Shown: positions 50,776 through 60,802 of the stretch, in pieces
Layout of the letters: each line of letters starts with the position of its first letter
Position numbering within the stretch: the stretch's first letter is position 1
Origin: Acidothermus sp.
GTDB lineage: Bacteria; Actinomycetota; Actinomycetes; Acidothermales; Acidothermaceae
Direction of reading: 5' to 3'
Assembly (NCBI GenBank): GCA_023512015.1
Contig: JAIMAI010000005.1
Coordinates: forward strand, 24,881-88,880
Length of the DNA stretch: 64,000 nucleotides
The notes under the pieces: generated by a model
Told to the model about the DNA's origin: nothing
The model's input: only the letters and a program-made list of their open reading frames with translations
Database searches by the model: none
Translations under genes and position numbers: made by a program

Positions 50776-51794
50776 GACGCCCCCACGAGGACCTTGGGTG
50801 CCGGCACCGTGTCGGGCAGGACGTGAGCGAGCTTGGCGCCGACCGTGAAATCGAGCAATTTGCCGTGCAATTCAGCCGTGCGCCACTGTCGGCCACCGAG
50901 CTCGACGACGTTCCTATGCCGAGTGCCAACCCGCGCCAACGCGGGGAGCTCTACGGGGTGATACGGACTCCGGCAGGACATCCAGACCGAGCGCATCCAC
51001 AGTGTGTTGCTGCGATCCCGCGAGAGGTTGTCCCACGTGTACAGCAGGACCTGTGCGAGTTGTGCAAGCGCTGCGATCACTTCGATGCAGGACAGGGTGG
51101 GGTGGTACCAGCCTCCGAGTCCGTAGTCTTCACCGACCTCGATGGGAGGGGTTGCGACACGAGCTTCGACGCTTTCGCCGTCCTCGCCGATTCGAATCTC
51201 GGAGATTTCTTGTTTGCGGTGCCGATAATGAGAACCCAGGTATCGCGCGCAATCGGGTCCGAGCAGGTCGGAGCACCGCTCGGCAGCGATTTCGCGGGGC
51301 TGAGGTTTCAGCGCACCGTTGTGTTCCGTCGTCACGGCGAGCTTGATCGAGGCTACTCTGCACTCGAAGACGGTCCGGTGCGTGCCGAGAGCCCCGACCA
51401 CTTCTTGGGTGTCGATGGGCCTCGCACAGACGTCGAACTCCTCCAGACGCTCGGTCGGTTGAGAACCGGCCAGCATCTTGAAGCCGCAAATCCAGGCTCG
51501 GCGCCGTTCGTCGGTGGACATGGTGGTGGCGGCGAGCAGGTACGCCTCGATCAGATCACAGGCGATCAACAAGGCGTCGATGCTGCTGAGGTGAGGAACC
51601 AGTTGCCCCGTCGCTTTGCAGGACCAGTCCGGCGGATAGTGCAGGCTCGCTCGAGCCACGATGCGCCAGTCCGTCGCTGCGTCGAGCCGCACCTCGCGGA
51701 TCATGCGTTCGACCCGGCGGTAACCCTCGGCGAAGAACCGCCCACGTGAAGCCCCCAAGCAGTCGTCGATGTGCCAGTACGTCGTGTGCTGCAT
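50772..51794 (-). CDS. AvrD-like protein (putative hotdog-type small-molecule biosynthesis)
   Basis: MQHTTYWHIDDCLGASRGRFFAEGYRRVERMIREV...ASLHYPPDWSCKATGQLVPHLSSIDALLIACDLIEAYLL resembles AvrD family N-terminus. Confidence 0.6.
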   Translation of the reverse strand: MQHTTYWHIDDCLGASRGRFFAEGYRRVERMIREVRLDAATDWRIVARASLHYPPDWSCKATGQLVPHLSSIDALLIACDLIEAYLLAATTMSTDERRRAWICGFKMLAGSQPTERLEEFDVCARPIDTQEVVGALGTHRTVFECRVASIKLAVTTEHNGALKPQPREIAAERCSDLLGPDCARYLGSHYRHRKQEISEIRIGEDGESVEARVATPPIEVGEDYGLGGWYHPTLSCIEVIAALAQLAQVLLYTWDNLSRDRSNTLWMRSVWMSCRSPYHPVELPALARVGTRHRNVVELGGRQWRTAELHGKLLDFTVGAKLAHVLPDTVPAPKVLVGAS

Positions 51795-51896
51795 CTTGTC
51801 CCCCCAAAGATTCACTTTTCCTCGAACTCGGCCCAGCGCTTACCCCTCCCTCGACCATCAGCTAGGCCAACGATCGGAGACCATATCGCACTAAGA

Positions 51897-51916
51897 TGGA
51901 TATGTCAAGATATCCA
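51897..51916. promoter_or_regulatory. Inverted-repeat operator candidate upstream of AvrD-like gene
   Basis: TGGATAT-GTCAAG-ATATCCA, 7-bp perfect arms, about 100 bp upstream of the AvrD-like start. Confidence 0.55.
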
Positions 51917-52088
51917 CCGTATGAAGCGCCTAGACTCAAGGAGCCCCATCGTACGCATCGCGCCAGGGTGACATGTGATCGAGTAGGCCTCCGAGGTGTG
52001 GCGGTTCCCGACGGTCTGCGTCGAGGCGCTGTGTCGAACGGTTAGGCTGGCCTCGGTTCTCGTCCCAGATCGTCCCCTGGAGTCAGCC

Positions 52089-52331
52089 GTGGCGCGCGTG
52101 GCCGTCGACGTCATGCTCAAGTCCGAGGTATTGGATCCTCAAGGCCAGGCGGTGCTCGGTGCGATCAAACGTCTCGGGCACTCACAGGTACGATCGGTGC
52201 GCCAGGGGAAGCACTTCGAGATCGAACTCGAAGGCGCGGTGGATGACGACGCCCTCGCCCTGGTACGAGAGATCGCCGCCACTCTGCTGAGCAACCCCGT
52301 GATCGAAGACTATGTCGTACGAGTCGACTGA
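52089..52331 (+). CDS. purS: Phosphoribosylformylglycinamidine synthase subunit PurS
   Basis: [47 protein letters not shown]. Confidence 0.94.
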   Translation: MARVAVDVMLKSEVLDPQGQAVLGAIKRLGHSQVRSVRQGKHFEIELEGAVDDDALALVREIAATLLSNPVIEDYVVRVD

Positions 52332-53031
52332 TCGAACGCTCCTCGCGCGCGACGGGGATCCTCGGATCGGGATCGTCGTCTTCCCGGGATCGCTGGACGA
52401 TCGCGACGCTGCCCGGGCCGTCCGCGCCGCGGGCGCACAGCCTGTGATGCTCTGGCACAAGGCGCCCGACCTGCTCGGCGTGGACGCCGTCATTCTCCCC
52501 GGCGGTTTCTCCTACGGCGACTATCTGCGGGCCGGCGCGATCGCACGGTTCTCGCCGGTCATGGAGGCGGTCGTCGACGCCGCTCGTCGGGGCATGCCGG
52601 TGTTGGGCATCTGCAACGGCTTCCAAATCCTGTGTGAAGCCCATCTCCTGCCGGGTGCTTTGATCCGGAACGCCCATCGGCATTTCCGCTGCGTCGATCA
52701 GCCGTTGCGGGTGGAGAACACCTCCACGGCGTGGACGACCGGCTACACGAAGGGGGCCCGAATCGTCGTCCCGTCGAAGCACGGCGAAGGCCGCTACGTC
52801 GCGGACGATCGCACCCTTGCCGAGCTGGAAGCCAACGGGCGAGTCGTCGTTCGGTACCTGGAGAGGAATCCCAACGGATCGCTGCACGACATCGCCGGTA
52901 TCACCAACGAGGCAGGCAACGTCGTGGGACTCATGCCGCACCCCGAGCACGCCATCGACACCCTGACCGGTCCTTCCACCGATGGTCTGGGTTTCTTCGT
53001 CAGCCTGGTTCGATCGATGGTGCCCGCATGA
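52312..53031 (+). CDS. purQ: Phosphoribosylformylglycinamidine synthase subunit PurQ
   Basis: [23 protein letters not shown]...[20 protein letters not shown]...[11 protein letters not shown]. Confidence 0.96.
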   Translation: MSYESTDRTLLARDGDPRIGIVVFPGSLDDRDAARAVRAAGAQPVMLWHKAPDLLGVDAVILPGGFSYGDYLRAGAIARFSPVMEAVVDAARRGMPVLGICNGFQILCEAHLLPGALIRNAHRHFRCVDQPLRVENTSTAWTTGYTKGARIVVPSKHGEGRYVADDRTLAELEANGRVVVRYLERNPNGSLHDIAGITNEAGNVVGLMPHPEHAIDTLTGPSTDGLGFFVSLVRSMVPA

Positions 53032-55280
53032 CCGACACCGTGGAGCAGGCCGTTCGCACGGCCGATCTGGCCCTGCCGTATCGCGAGCTGGGCCTGACGG
53101 ACGACGAATTCGCGCGCATCTGCGACATCCTCGGTCGCCGACCCACGTCCTGTGAGTTGGCGATGTACTCGGTCTTGTGGAGCGAACACTGCTCGTACAA
53201 ATCGTCGCGCGTCCACCTCCGACAATTCGCGGAGAAGATTCCGCCGAGCGCATCGGGCATCCTGCTCGCCGGAATGGGGGCCAACGCGGGAGTCGTGGAT
53301 GTCGGTGATGGTTATGCCGTCACCTTCAAGGTGGAGTCGCACAATCATCCGAGCTTCGTCGAGCCCTATCAGGGGGCGGCAACGGGTGTCGGGGGAATCG
53401 TGCGCGACATCCTGGCCATGGGAGCCCGACCGATCGCGGTGATGGATTCGTTGCGTTTCGGCCCGTTGGAAGCGGCGGACACCTCCCGGGTACTGCCCGG
53501 TGTCGTCGCCGGCATCGGCGGCTACGGGAATTGTCTCGGCCTCCCGAACATCGGAGGGGAGATCGCGTTTGACTCTTGCTACGCCGGAAATCCGCTGGTG
53601 AATGCCCTCTGCGTCGGTGTCCTTCGCCGGGACGCGATCCAACGAGCCGAAGCGGTCGGTCCCGGAAAAGCGGTTGTGCTGTTCGGCGCGCGGACCGGAC
53701 GTGACGGTATCGGGGGTGCTTCGGTGTTGGCCAGCGCGACCTTCGACGAGAACGCGTCCCACCGGCGTCCGAGCGTGCAGGTCGGGGATCCTTTCACCGA
53801 GAAGCTGCTGATCGAGTGCTGCCTCGAACTGTTCGAGGCCGGCGTGGTCGACGGCATCCAGGATTTAGGCGCAGCCGGATTGAGTTGCGCGACTGCCGAA
53901 CTCGCCTCCGCCGGCGGCGCCGGTATGGACGTCGAGCTCGACGCGGTTCCCTTGCGGGATGAGTCGCTCGCACCCGAAGAAATCCTGATGAGCGAGTCGC
54001 AGGAACGCATGTGCGCGATCGTGAAGCCGCAACACCTGCCGAGGTTCTTCGAGATATGTGAGAAATGGGACGTCCCGGCCACGGTCATCGGGCAGGTGAC
54101 CGACACCGGCCGTTTGCGGGTGCGCTGGCACGGGGAGCTCGTGGCCGACGTACCGCCGCGAAGTCTTGCTCACGAAGGGCCGGTTTATCAGCGCCCGATG
54201 CGCGAGCCGACCGACCGCATGACGTTGCGAGCCTCCGACCCTTCCACGCTTCCGCGGCCGACCACTCCCGATGAACTCCGTAGCACCGTGTTGAAGCTCA
54301 TCGCTTCTCCCGACCTGGCGGACAAGACGTGGGCCACGGAGCAGTACGACCGTTACGTCCTCGGCAACACCGTGCTTGCCATGCCCGACGACGCCGGCGT
54401 GCTCCGGCTCGCTGACGACTCGCGGCGCGGCATCGCACTTTCCCTCGATGGAAACGGTCGATTCGCCCGCCTGGATCCTTATCTCGGGGCGCAGCTCGCG
54501 CTCTGTGAGGCCTACCGAAACGTCGCCGTCACCGGAGCCAGGCCGTTGGCCGTGACGAATTGTTTGAATTTCGGTTCTCCGGAGAACCCGGAGGTGATGT
54601 GGCAGTTCGCTGAGGCGGTGCGCGGGCTCGCCGATGCGTGCGTTGCGCTCGACGTGCCGGTGACCGGAGGAAACGTGAGTTTCTACAACCAAACCGGGGA
54701 CGTCCCCGTGCACCCGACTCCCGTTGTCGGTGTTCTCGGGGTCTTCGACGATGTCACGACTCGCGTGCCGATCGGGTTCCGTCATGCCGGCGAGGTCGTC
54801 GTCCTGCTCGGGGAGACGCGGGAGGAATTCGGTGGCAGCGCCTGGGCGCACGTCGTCCACGGGCATCTCGGGGGAATTCCCCCACGGGTGGATTTCGACG
54901 CCGAACGGTCGCTGGCGGCCCTGATGAACGAATTGAGTCGACGGCGATTGATCAGCTCGGCTCACGATGTATCGGACGGCGGTCTGTCCCAGGCCTTGGT
55001 GGAATCGTGTTTGCGGTGGGGGCAGGGAGTGCGGGTGCGGCTCCACGGGGATCCCTTCGTTGCGTTGTGGTCGGAATCGACGGCGCGGGCCGTCGTCAGC
55101 GTTTCCCTGCAGATGGTGGACGCCGTCGAGCAGGCAGCCGCATCCCACGGGGTGCCGTTCACACCTTTGGGCGAGGTCGGCGGCGACGCTTTTATCGTCG
55201 ACGGCCTCTTCGCAATCTCACTCGATGAATTGCGCGGGGCGTGGACGTCGACCCTCCCCGCCGCCTTCGCCGATCTGTGA
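53028..55280 (+). CDS. purL: Phosphoribosylformylglycinamidine synthase subunit PurL
   Basis: [22 protein letters not shown]...[44 protein letters not shown]. Confidence 0.97.
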   Translation: MTDTVEQAVRTADLALPYRELGLTDDEFARICDILGRRPTSCELAMYSVLWSEHCSYKSSRVHLRQFAEKIPPSASGILLAGMGANAGVVDVGDGYAVTFKVESHNHPSFVEPYQGAATGVGGIVRDILAMGARPIAVMDSLRFGPLEAADTSRVLPGVVAGIGGYGNCLGLPNIGGEIAFDSCYAGNPLVNALCVGVLRRDAIQRAEAVGPGKAVVLFGARTGRDGIGGASVLASATFDENASHRRPSVQVGDPFTEKLLIECCLELFEAGVVDGIQDLGAAGLSCATAELASAGGAGMDVELDAVPLRDESLAPEEILMSESQERMCAIVKPQHLPRFFEICEKWDVPATVIGQVTDTGRLRVRWHGELVADVPPRSLAHEGPVYQRPMREPTDRMTLRASDPSTLPRPTTPDELRSTVLKLIASPDLADKTWATEQYDRYVLGNTVLAMPDDAGVLRLADDSRRGIALSLDGNGRFARLDPYLGAQLALCEAYRNVAVTGARPLAVTNCLNFGSPENPEVMWQFAEAVRGLADACVALDVPVTGGNVSFYNQTGDVPVHPTPVVGVLGVFDDVTTRVPIGFRHAGEVVVLLGETREEFGGSAWAHVVHGHLGGIPPRVDFDAERSLAALMNELSRRRLISSAHDVSDGGLSQALVESCLRWGQGVRVRLHGDPFVALWSESTARAVVSVSLQMVDAVEQAAASHGVPFTPLGEVGGDAFIVDGLFAISLDELRGAWTSTLPAAFADL

Positions 55281-55900
55281 TGTGGTCCCGGCGCTTGCTA
55301 CCGCCGACCCTGGCCGCTGAGACCGAGCGACTCTGGCGAGTTGTCGTCGAGGAGCTCCGAAGTGAGCGCGCGACGGACGTGCTGGCGCACCTGCGCGACG
55401 TCGTGGTTCAGGCCGCGGCGACGTCCGGGGTGGAGCTCGCTCTCGGCGAAGACGGCGACCTCGTCGCCCGGGTACGCGCCCTGCTGACACCCCGGGTGCC
55501 GCCGACCGCCCTTGCCACGCTGGGCGCGGAGGCCGCCGTCCACCTTCTCGACGCCGGTCTAGGGGACGACGCGACCGCACGGATCGCCGTCCGCTGTCTG
55601 CTCTTCTTGTTGGCCGACAAAGCGCCGGGTGATGCTGTGGAGGTCCGTATCCCGCCGATTGCCGCGGTGCAGTGCGGAGCCGGGCCACGACACACTCGGG
55701 GCACTCCGCCCAATGTGGTGGAAACCGATCCCCGCACGTGGATCGCTCTCGCCAGTGGGAGGCTCACCTGGACCGACGCCCTCGAGGGTGGTCGGTTGCG
55801 GGCCAGCGGAGTGCGCAGCGATCTAGCGGTCCTGTTGCCGGTCGCGTGCGGATGGTCCGGCGGTCGCGGGGTCGGCGAATCAAGCCGCGTCGGGCCGTAG
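55280..55900 (+). CDS. Sterol-carrier-family (SCP2-like) protein
   Basis: VEVRIPPIAAVQCGAGPRHTRGTPPNVVETDPRTWIALASGRLTWTDALEGGRLRASGVRSDLA; ATG overlaps purL TGA. Confidence 0.85.
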   Translation: MWSRRLLPPTLAAETERLWRVVVEELRSERATDVLAHLRDVVVQAAATSGVELALGEDGDLVARVRALLTPRVPPTALATLGAEAAVHLLDAGLGDDATARIAVRCLLFLLADKAPGDAVEVRIPPIAAVQCGAGPRHTRGTPPNVVETDPRTWIALASGRLTWTDALEGGRLRASGVRSDLAVLLPVACGWSGGRGVGESSRVGP

Positions 55901-55944
55901 ACTCGGAAACGAGCGCGCGAATCGGCGTCTGAAGGGATCGAATA

Positions 55945-57471
55945 GTGCCCGAGCCGCACGACGACGGCCGCCGAACCCTCCTGCAGCATCGTGGGCCCGC
56001 CGAGGCCTGCGGTGTCTTCGGGGTGTGGGCTCCCGGTGAGGACGTCGCCAACCTCACCTACTTCGGGCTGTACGCCCTCCAGCATCGAGGACAAGAATCC
56101 GCCGGGATCGCGGTGAGCGACGGCAGAAAAATCCTCGTCTACAAGGACATGGGTTTGGTGTCGCAGGTTTTCAACGAATCGAATCTCGCCGGCCTGCGAG
56201 GGCACATCGCGGTGGGGCACACGCGCTACTCCACCACCGGAGCCTCGGTATGGGCGAATGCGCAGCCGACGTTTCGTGCGACTCCGGTGGGCAGCATCGC
56301 CCTCGCTCACAACGGCAATCTCACTAATACCGGGGAATTGGCTCGAATCCTCGCCGGACTCAGCGAGCGCAGCGGGGAAATACCGCTCACCGTGCCACCG
56401 AGTTCGGCAACCTCGGACACCGATTTGGTCACCGCTTTGCTCGCCGCGAACCTCGAACAGAGTTTGGAGAATGCGGCGCTCACTGTGCTCCCCCAAGTGT
56501 CCGGAGCCTTCAGTTTCGTCTTCATGGACGAGACGACGCTGTACGCCGCACGTGACCCGCACGGGCTGCGTCCGCTCGCCCTCGGGAAACTCGAGCACGG
56601 CTGGGTGGTCGCGAGCGAGACCGCTGCCCTGGACATCGTCGGGGCCGCCTACGTCCGGGACATCGAGCCGGGTGAGCTCCTCGCCATCGACGAGCAAGGT
56701 CCGCGCACCGTGCGTTTTGCGGAACCGCGCCCCCGCTTCTGTGTCTTCGAGTTCGTCTACCTCGCCCGACCGGATTCCCATTTCGGAGGGCGCAACGTGC
56801 ACGCGGCGCGCGTCGCCATCGGACGGCGGTTGGCTCAGGAAGCGCCGGCCGATGCGGACCTCGTCATGCCGACACCTGATTCCGGGACACCGGCGGCGAT
56901 CGGTTATGCCGAGGAATCCGGAATTCCGTATGCCGCCGGATTGGTGAAAAACGCCTACGTGGGCCGGACTTTCATCCAGCCGACCCAGAGTCTTCGTCAG
57001 CTGGGCATTCGCCTGAAACTCAATCCGTTGCGCGAGGTCATCCGGGGCAAGCGGCTGGTGGTCGTCGATGATTCCATCGTGCGGGGGAATACGCAACGGG
57101 CCGTCGTCCGCATGTTGCGTGAGGCCGGAGCCACCGAGGTGCACGTACGAATCTCGTCGCCCCCGGTGAAATGGCCCTGCTTCTACGGGATCGATTTCGC
57201 CACCCGCGCGGAGCTTATCGCCAACGGCTTGGCGGTGGATGAAATCCGCCGTTCTCTCGGCGCCGATTCGCTGGGGTACGTTTCACTCGACGGACTGATC
57301 GCCGCGACCGGTATGCGCAAGGAGCACCTGTGCCGGGCTTGTTTCGACGGTGAGTACCCCACGGTCGTGCCCGACGCCCAGCTCCTTGGCCGCGGTGAGG
57401 TCGTACCCGTCCAGACACTGCTGGCCACGGTGCCCTCGGTCGGCGGCGGTTCGGCTCTGGAGCGCCCGTGA
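55945..57471 (+). CDS. purF: Amidophosphoribosyltransferase
   Basis: EACGVFGVWAPGEDVANLTYFGLYALQHRGQESAGIA...RLVVVDDSIVRGNTQRAVVRMLREAGA. Confidence 0.97.
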   Translation: MPEPHDDGRRTLLQHRGPAEACGVFGVWAPGEDVANLTYFGLYALQHRGQESAGIAVSDGRKILVYKDMGLVSQVFNESNLAGLRGHIAVGHTRYSTTGASVWANAQPTFRATPVGSIALAHNGNLTNTGELARILAGLSERSGEIPLTVPPSSATSDTDLVTALLAANLEQSLENAALTVLPQVSGAFSFVFMDETTLYAARDPHGLRPLALGKLEHGWVVASETAALDIVGAAYVRDIEPGELLAIDEQGPRTVRFAEPRPRFCVFEFVYLARPDSHFGGRNVHAARVAIGRRLAQEAPADADLVMPTPDSGTPAAIGYAEESGIPYAAGLVKNAYVGRTFIQPTQSLRQLGIRLKLNPLREVIRGKRLVVVDDSIVRGNTQRAVVRMLREAGATEVHVRISSPPVKWPCFYGIDFATRAELIANGLAVDEIRRSLGADSLGYVSLDGLIAATGMRKEHLCRACFDGEYPTVVPDAQLLGRGEVVPVQTLLATVPSVGGGSALERP

Positions 57472-58571
57472 CTTCCCCCGATCTCGACGATTCTGCTCGC
57501 GCGCGCCCCTTTTCGCCGCCCGCGAAGGTCTCGTATGCCGGGGCCGGTGTGGACATCGACGCCGGCGAGCGAGCCGTTGCCTTGATGCGCTCCGCAGTGG
57601 AGACGGCCACCCGCCCTGAGGTGGTCGGCGGTCTTGGCGGGTTCGCGGGACTCTTTCGATTCGACGTGAACCGCTACCGGCGTCCGCTGCTCGTGACCTC
57701 GACCGACGGGGTGGGCACCAAGGTAGCGATCGCGCAGATGCTCGACAAGCACGACACCATCGGCCGCGATCTCGTCGCGATGGTCGTGGACGACATCGCC
57801 GTTTGTGGCGCCGAGCCGCTTTTCCTCACCGACTACATCGCGTGCGGCCGGGTCGTCCCGGAACGGGTGGCCACCATCGTCGTTGGCATCGCGGCCGGCT
57901 GCCGCGAGGCCGGCTGCGCCTTGATCGGTGGCGAGACGGCGGAGCATCCCGGCCTCCTCGGCCCCGAAGAGTACGACCTTGCGGGTGCGGCAACCGGCGT
58001 CGTCGAGGAGAGCGCGCTGCTCGGCCCTCATCGGGTGCGCGAAGGCGACGCAGTGATCGCTTTGGCCTCCTCCGGCCTGCACTCGAATGGCTACTCGCTG
58101 GTCCGTCATGTGTTCTTCGACCTCGCAGGCTGGTCCGTCGAGCGCCACCTTCCCGAGCTCGGTCACACCCTCGGTGAGGAGCTGCTCACGCCGACGACGA
58201 TCTACTCGCCGCACTGTGTGGAATTGGCGACCGCGGTCGACGTCCATGCCTTCGCGCACATCACCGGCGGAGGACTGGCGGGCAATCTCGACCGCGTTCT
58301 CCCTTCCGGGCTCGGGGCGCGTATCGACCGTTCGACCTGGGCACCACCGGTGATCTTCCAGCTCGTTGCCGAGGTCGGCGGCGTCGACCAGGCGGAGCTC
58401 GAGCGGACCCTCAACATGGGAGTAGGCATGGTCGCCGTCGTCGCCGAGGCGGACGCCGAGCGGGCGGTTGAGGTTCTCGCCTCTCGTGGAGTCACCGCTT
58501 GGATCGCGGGTCAGGTGTTTCCCTCGGAGCAGGGGACGATCCTCGTCGGTCGGCACGCCTCGTCGCGCTGA
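57468..58571 (+). CDS. purM: Phosphoribosylformylglycinamidine cyclo-ligase
   Basis: VSYAGAGVDIDAGERAVALMR...STDGVGTKVAIAQMLDKHDTIGRDLVAMVVDDIAVCGAEPLFLTDYIACG. Confidence 0.97.
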   Translation: MTSPDLDDSARARPFSPPAKVSYAGAGVDIDAGERAVALMRSAVETATRPEVVGGLGGFAGLFRFDVNRYRRPLLVTSTDGVGTKVAIAQMLDKHDTIGRDLVAMVVDDIAVCGAEPLFLTDYIACGRVVPERVATIVVGIAAGCREAGCALIGGETAEHPGLLGPEEYDLAGAATGVVEESALLGPHRVREGDAVIALASSGLHSNGYSLVRHVFFDLAGWSVERHLPELGHTLGEELLTPTTIYSPHCVELATAVDVHAFAHITGGGLAGNLDRVLPSGLGARIDRSTWAPPVIFQLVAEVGGVDQAELERTLNMGVGMVAVVAEADAERAVEVLASRGVTAWIAGQVFPSEQGTILVGRHASSR

Positions 58572-58652
58572 AATCTGATCTCTTCGGCGGATCTGATCTA
58601 CTCCGCTGTCTGGGGATCAGTGGGCCGCTGTGATGGACGGACTTCGTCGGTG

Positions 58653-58892
58653 TCAGGAAGGTCCCGGCGATCGGTGGTCGGGGAGGTCGTCCAGCTCCTC
58701 GCCGCCATCATCGTCGGCGTCGAGGTAGTCGGCGTAGTCCTCGAACTCGTCGTGGTCATCCGCGCGCTTCGAAGCGTCCGCGCCGGCGCCGAGCAGCTCC
58801 CTGCGCAACGCTTCGAGATCGGTACGAGCGGCGGAGTACTTCAACTGACGAGCGACTTTCGCCTGCTTGGCCTTGGCTCGGCCGCGCCCCAT
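58653..58892 (-). CDS. DUF3073 family small acidic protein
   Basis: MGRGRAKAKQAKVARQLKYSAARTDLEALRRELLG...DDHDEFEDYADYLDADDDGG; located next to purM. Confidence 0.88.
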   Translation of the reverse strand: MGRGRAKAKQAKVARQLKYSAARTDLEALRRELLGAGADASKRADDHDEFEDYADYLDADDDGGEELDDLPDHRSPGPS

Positions 58893-59400
58893 GGCTCGAC
58901 CCCCTTGTTCGGAGCAGATGCTCCACGTCGGACGACGTTTTGGTGTACCTCAAGGGTACCCGCTGCAGCTCCTCGATCGCCGTGGTGGCGGCTGGGGAGT
59001 CACGACCCGCGCCTGGAGTGATCGGAATCATTCGCAGCCCTGGATCAAGTATTGGATCATCGTACCGAGACCGAAGCGACGTCTTGATCACTGTGTCGGG
59101 CCCGGCGAGCTGAAGTGGATTTGCCGCGTGGCACACGGCGGTCCGGGAATCGAGGGGTGGATCGGCCACGTGCAATTTCAACAATGCGTGAGGTAATGGT
59201 GACGGCGTGCAATTCTTACGTCGCAAAAAGAGCGCACCAGCACCGAGAAGTTGGGACGGAGCACTGAGGCGAAGGTGGCTCTCCGCTGGACATTTGCCCG
59301 CATCTCTCGGCTGAACGGCGTATCGGGTACTAGTACCCCAAGATTGCAAGATGGTCCGGGGGGGCCATTTCGGACATCCTGGTCATCGGGCACTATTCAG

Positions 59401-59507
59401 CTAGGGACTCGCTGAGCCAATCACCTCTTCCGGCGATGACTCGGCCGTCCCTAGTGGGGGGCCGACGCTCGAGTCGGCTCGAGGAGTGTGAGTCGGCAAG
59501 CGTCGGC
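59401..59507 (+). promoter_or_regulatory. Structured leader upstream of bldC (two nested hairpins)
   Basis: CTAGGGAC(59401-59408)/GTCCCTAG(59447-59454) and GCCGACGCT(59461-59469)/AGCGTCGGC(59499-59507), just upstream of the GGGAGGA RBS. Confidence 0.5.
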
Positions 59508-59525
59508 TCTGATGGGAGGAGTTCT

Positions 59526-59735
59526 GTGGTCAATACCCGTATGCCCGAAGCGGAATCGCTGCTCACCCCATCGGAGGTGGCAACGATGTTCCGCGTCGAT
59601 CCCAAGACCGTCACCCGCTGGGCCAAGGCCGGCAAGCTGACGTCGATCAGGACCTTGGGTGGCCACCGTCGGTACCGCGAGACGGAGGTCCGCGCGCTGC
59701 TTGGGGGCATCCCACAGCAGCGAGACGGCAACTGA
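59526..59735 (+). CDS. bldC: MerR-like developmental regulator BldC
   Basis: LLTPSEVATMFRVDPKTVTRWAKAGKLTSIRTLGGHRRYRETEVRALL; GTG start with GGGAGGA RBS. Confidence 0.94.
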   Translation: MVNTRMPEAESLLTPSEVATMFRVDPKTVTRWAKAGKLTSIRTLGGHRRYRETEVRALLGGIPQQRDGN

Positions 59736-59750
59736 AGCCGTGGACTGGCT

Positions 59751-59784
59751 ATGAGGGGCTCCGGGGTAGTCCGGAGCCCCTCAT
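59751..59784 (+). terminator. Strong hairpin terminator after bldC
   Basis: ATGAGGGGCTCCGG-GGTAGT-CCGGAGCCCCTCAT, perfect 14-bp stem. Confidence 0.85.
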
Positions 59785-59884
59785 GCTGTTCCCGCACAGG
59801 GCGGTCTCAGATGAGCCGGTTACTGTGGCACCTTGAGAGCACAGCGCCTCGCTCCGGCGCCCGGCCGGCTGGAAGGACTCGACG

Positions 59885-60796
59885 GTGGTCGAAAGCGAGA
59901 AGTCTCCCCGTTCGCCCGAACGGGTCTCGACGAAATATGCGGCGAAGCGAGCCGCGAGCGAGCGGATCGCCGCTCAACGTGCAGCGGCGGCGCGCCGCGA
60001 ACGGCGCCGCAACATTCTGGTGGTGAGCGCTTCCGTTGCCGCCGTTCTCGTCGTGGTAGCGGCGCTGGTGACCGTCGGGGTGCTCAGCAAGAAGTCCGGC
60101 GGTGCGAAGGCCAACCCCGTAGATCCGGCTCCCGCCAACGTGATCGAGGCGATCCAGGCCGCCGCAAAGCTCACCTCGACGACCCCCGATTTCACGACCA
60201 TCGCCGGCCCGCCGACTGCTCTGACCGGCGCCCCGCTCACGTCGGGCGGCAAACCGGAGGTGCTCTACGTAGGAGCGGAATACTGCCCGCACTGTGCGAA
60301 TACCCGCTGGCCGTTGGCGATCGCCCTGGCGCGTTTCGGTACTTTCAGCAATCTGAAAGTCACCTATTCATCGAATACCGACAGTCCCGCCCACATTCCT
60401 ACTTTGTCGTTCTACCAATCGAGTTACTCCAGTCCCTACCTCGTCTTCGTCGGCAAAGAGCAAGCAGACGGTCTCGGACGTCCTCTGGAATCCTTGACCA
60501 GCAGCGAGGAGTCGCTGTTCAGCTCGATCGGCGAAAGTGGATACCCCTTCATCGACTTCGCGGGGAAGTGGGCGCAGAAAGGCGATGTCTTCGTCCCCAC
60601 GCTGCTGAGCGGGATGACGATCGACGAAGTCGCCAAGGCAATGAGCGATCCTTCGACCAAACCGGGGAAAGCCATCCTGAGCGCGGCCGACGTGTACACC
60701 GCCCTCATCTGCGAGGCCACCGGCAACCAGCCGAGCAACGTGTGCAACGCTCCGGGCGTCAAAGCCGCCGCGGACGCCCTGCACGGCGGGAAGTAA
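59885..60796 (+). CDS. DUF929/thioredoxin-fold membrane-anchored protein with CPHC motif
   Basis: N-terminal TM; EVLYVGAEYCPHCANTRWPLAIALARFG; GTG start. Confidence 0.85.
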   Translation: MVESEKSPRSPERVSTKYAAKRAASERIAAQRAAAARRERRRNILVVSASVAAVLVVVAALVTVGVLSKKSGGAKANPVDPAPANVIEAIQAAAKLTSTTPDFTTIAGPPTALTGAPLTSGGKPEVLYVGAEYCPHCANTRWPLAIALARFGTFSNLKVTYSSNTDSPAHIPTLSFYQSSYSSPYLVFVGKEQADGLGRPLESLTSSEESLFSSIGESGYPFIDFAGKWAQKGDVFVPTLLSGMTIDEVAKAMSDPSTKPGKAILSAADVYTALICEATGNQPSNVCNAPGVKAAADALHGGK

Positions 60797-60802
60797 TCGA
60801 CG

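Noticed and set aside
55408-57144. 578-aa minus-strand ORF
   Set aside because: Antisense to the SCP-like gene and purF.
57183-58556. 457-aa minus-strand ORF
   Set aside because: Antisense to purM.
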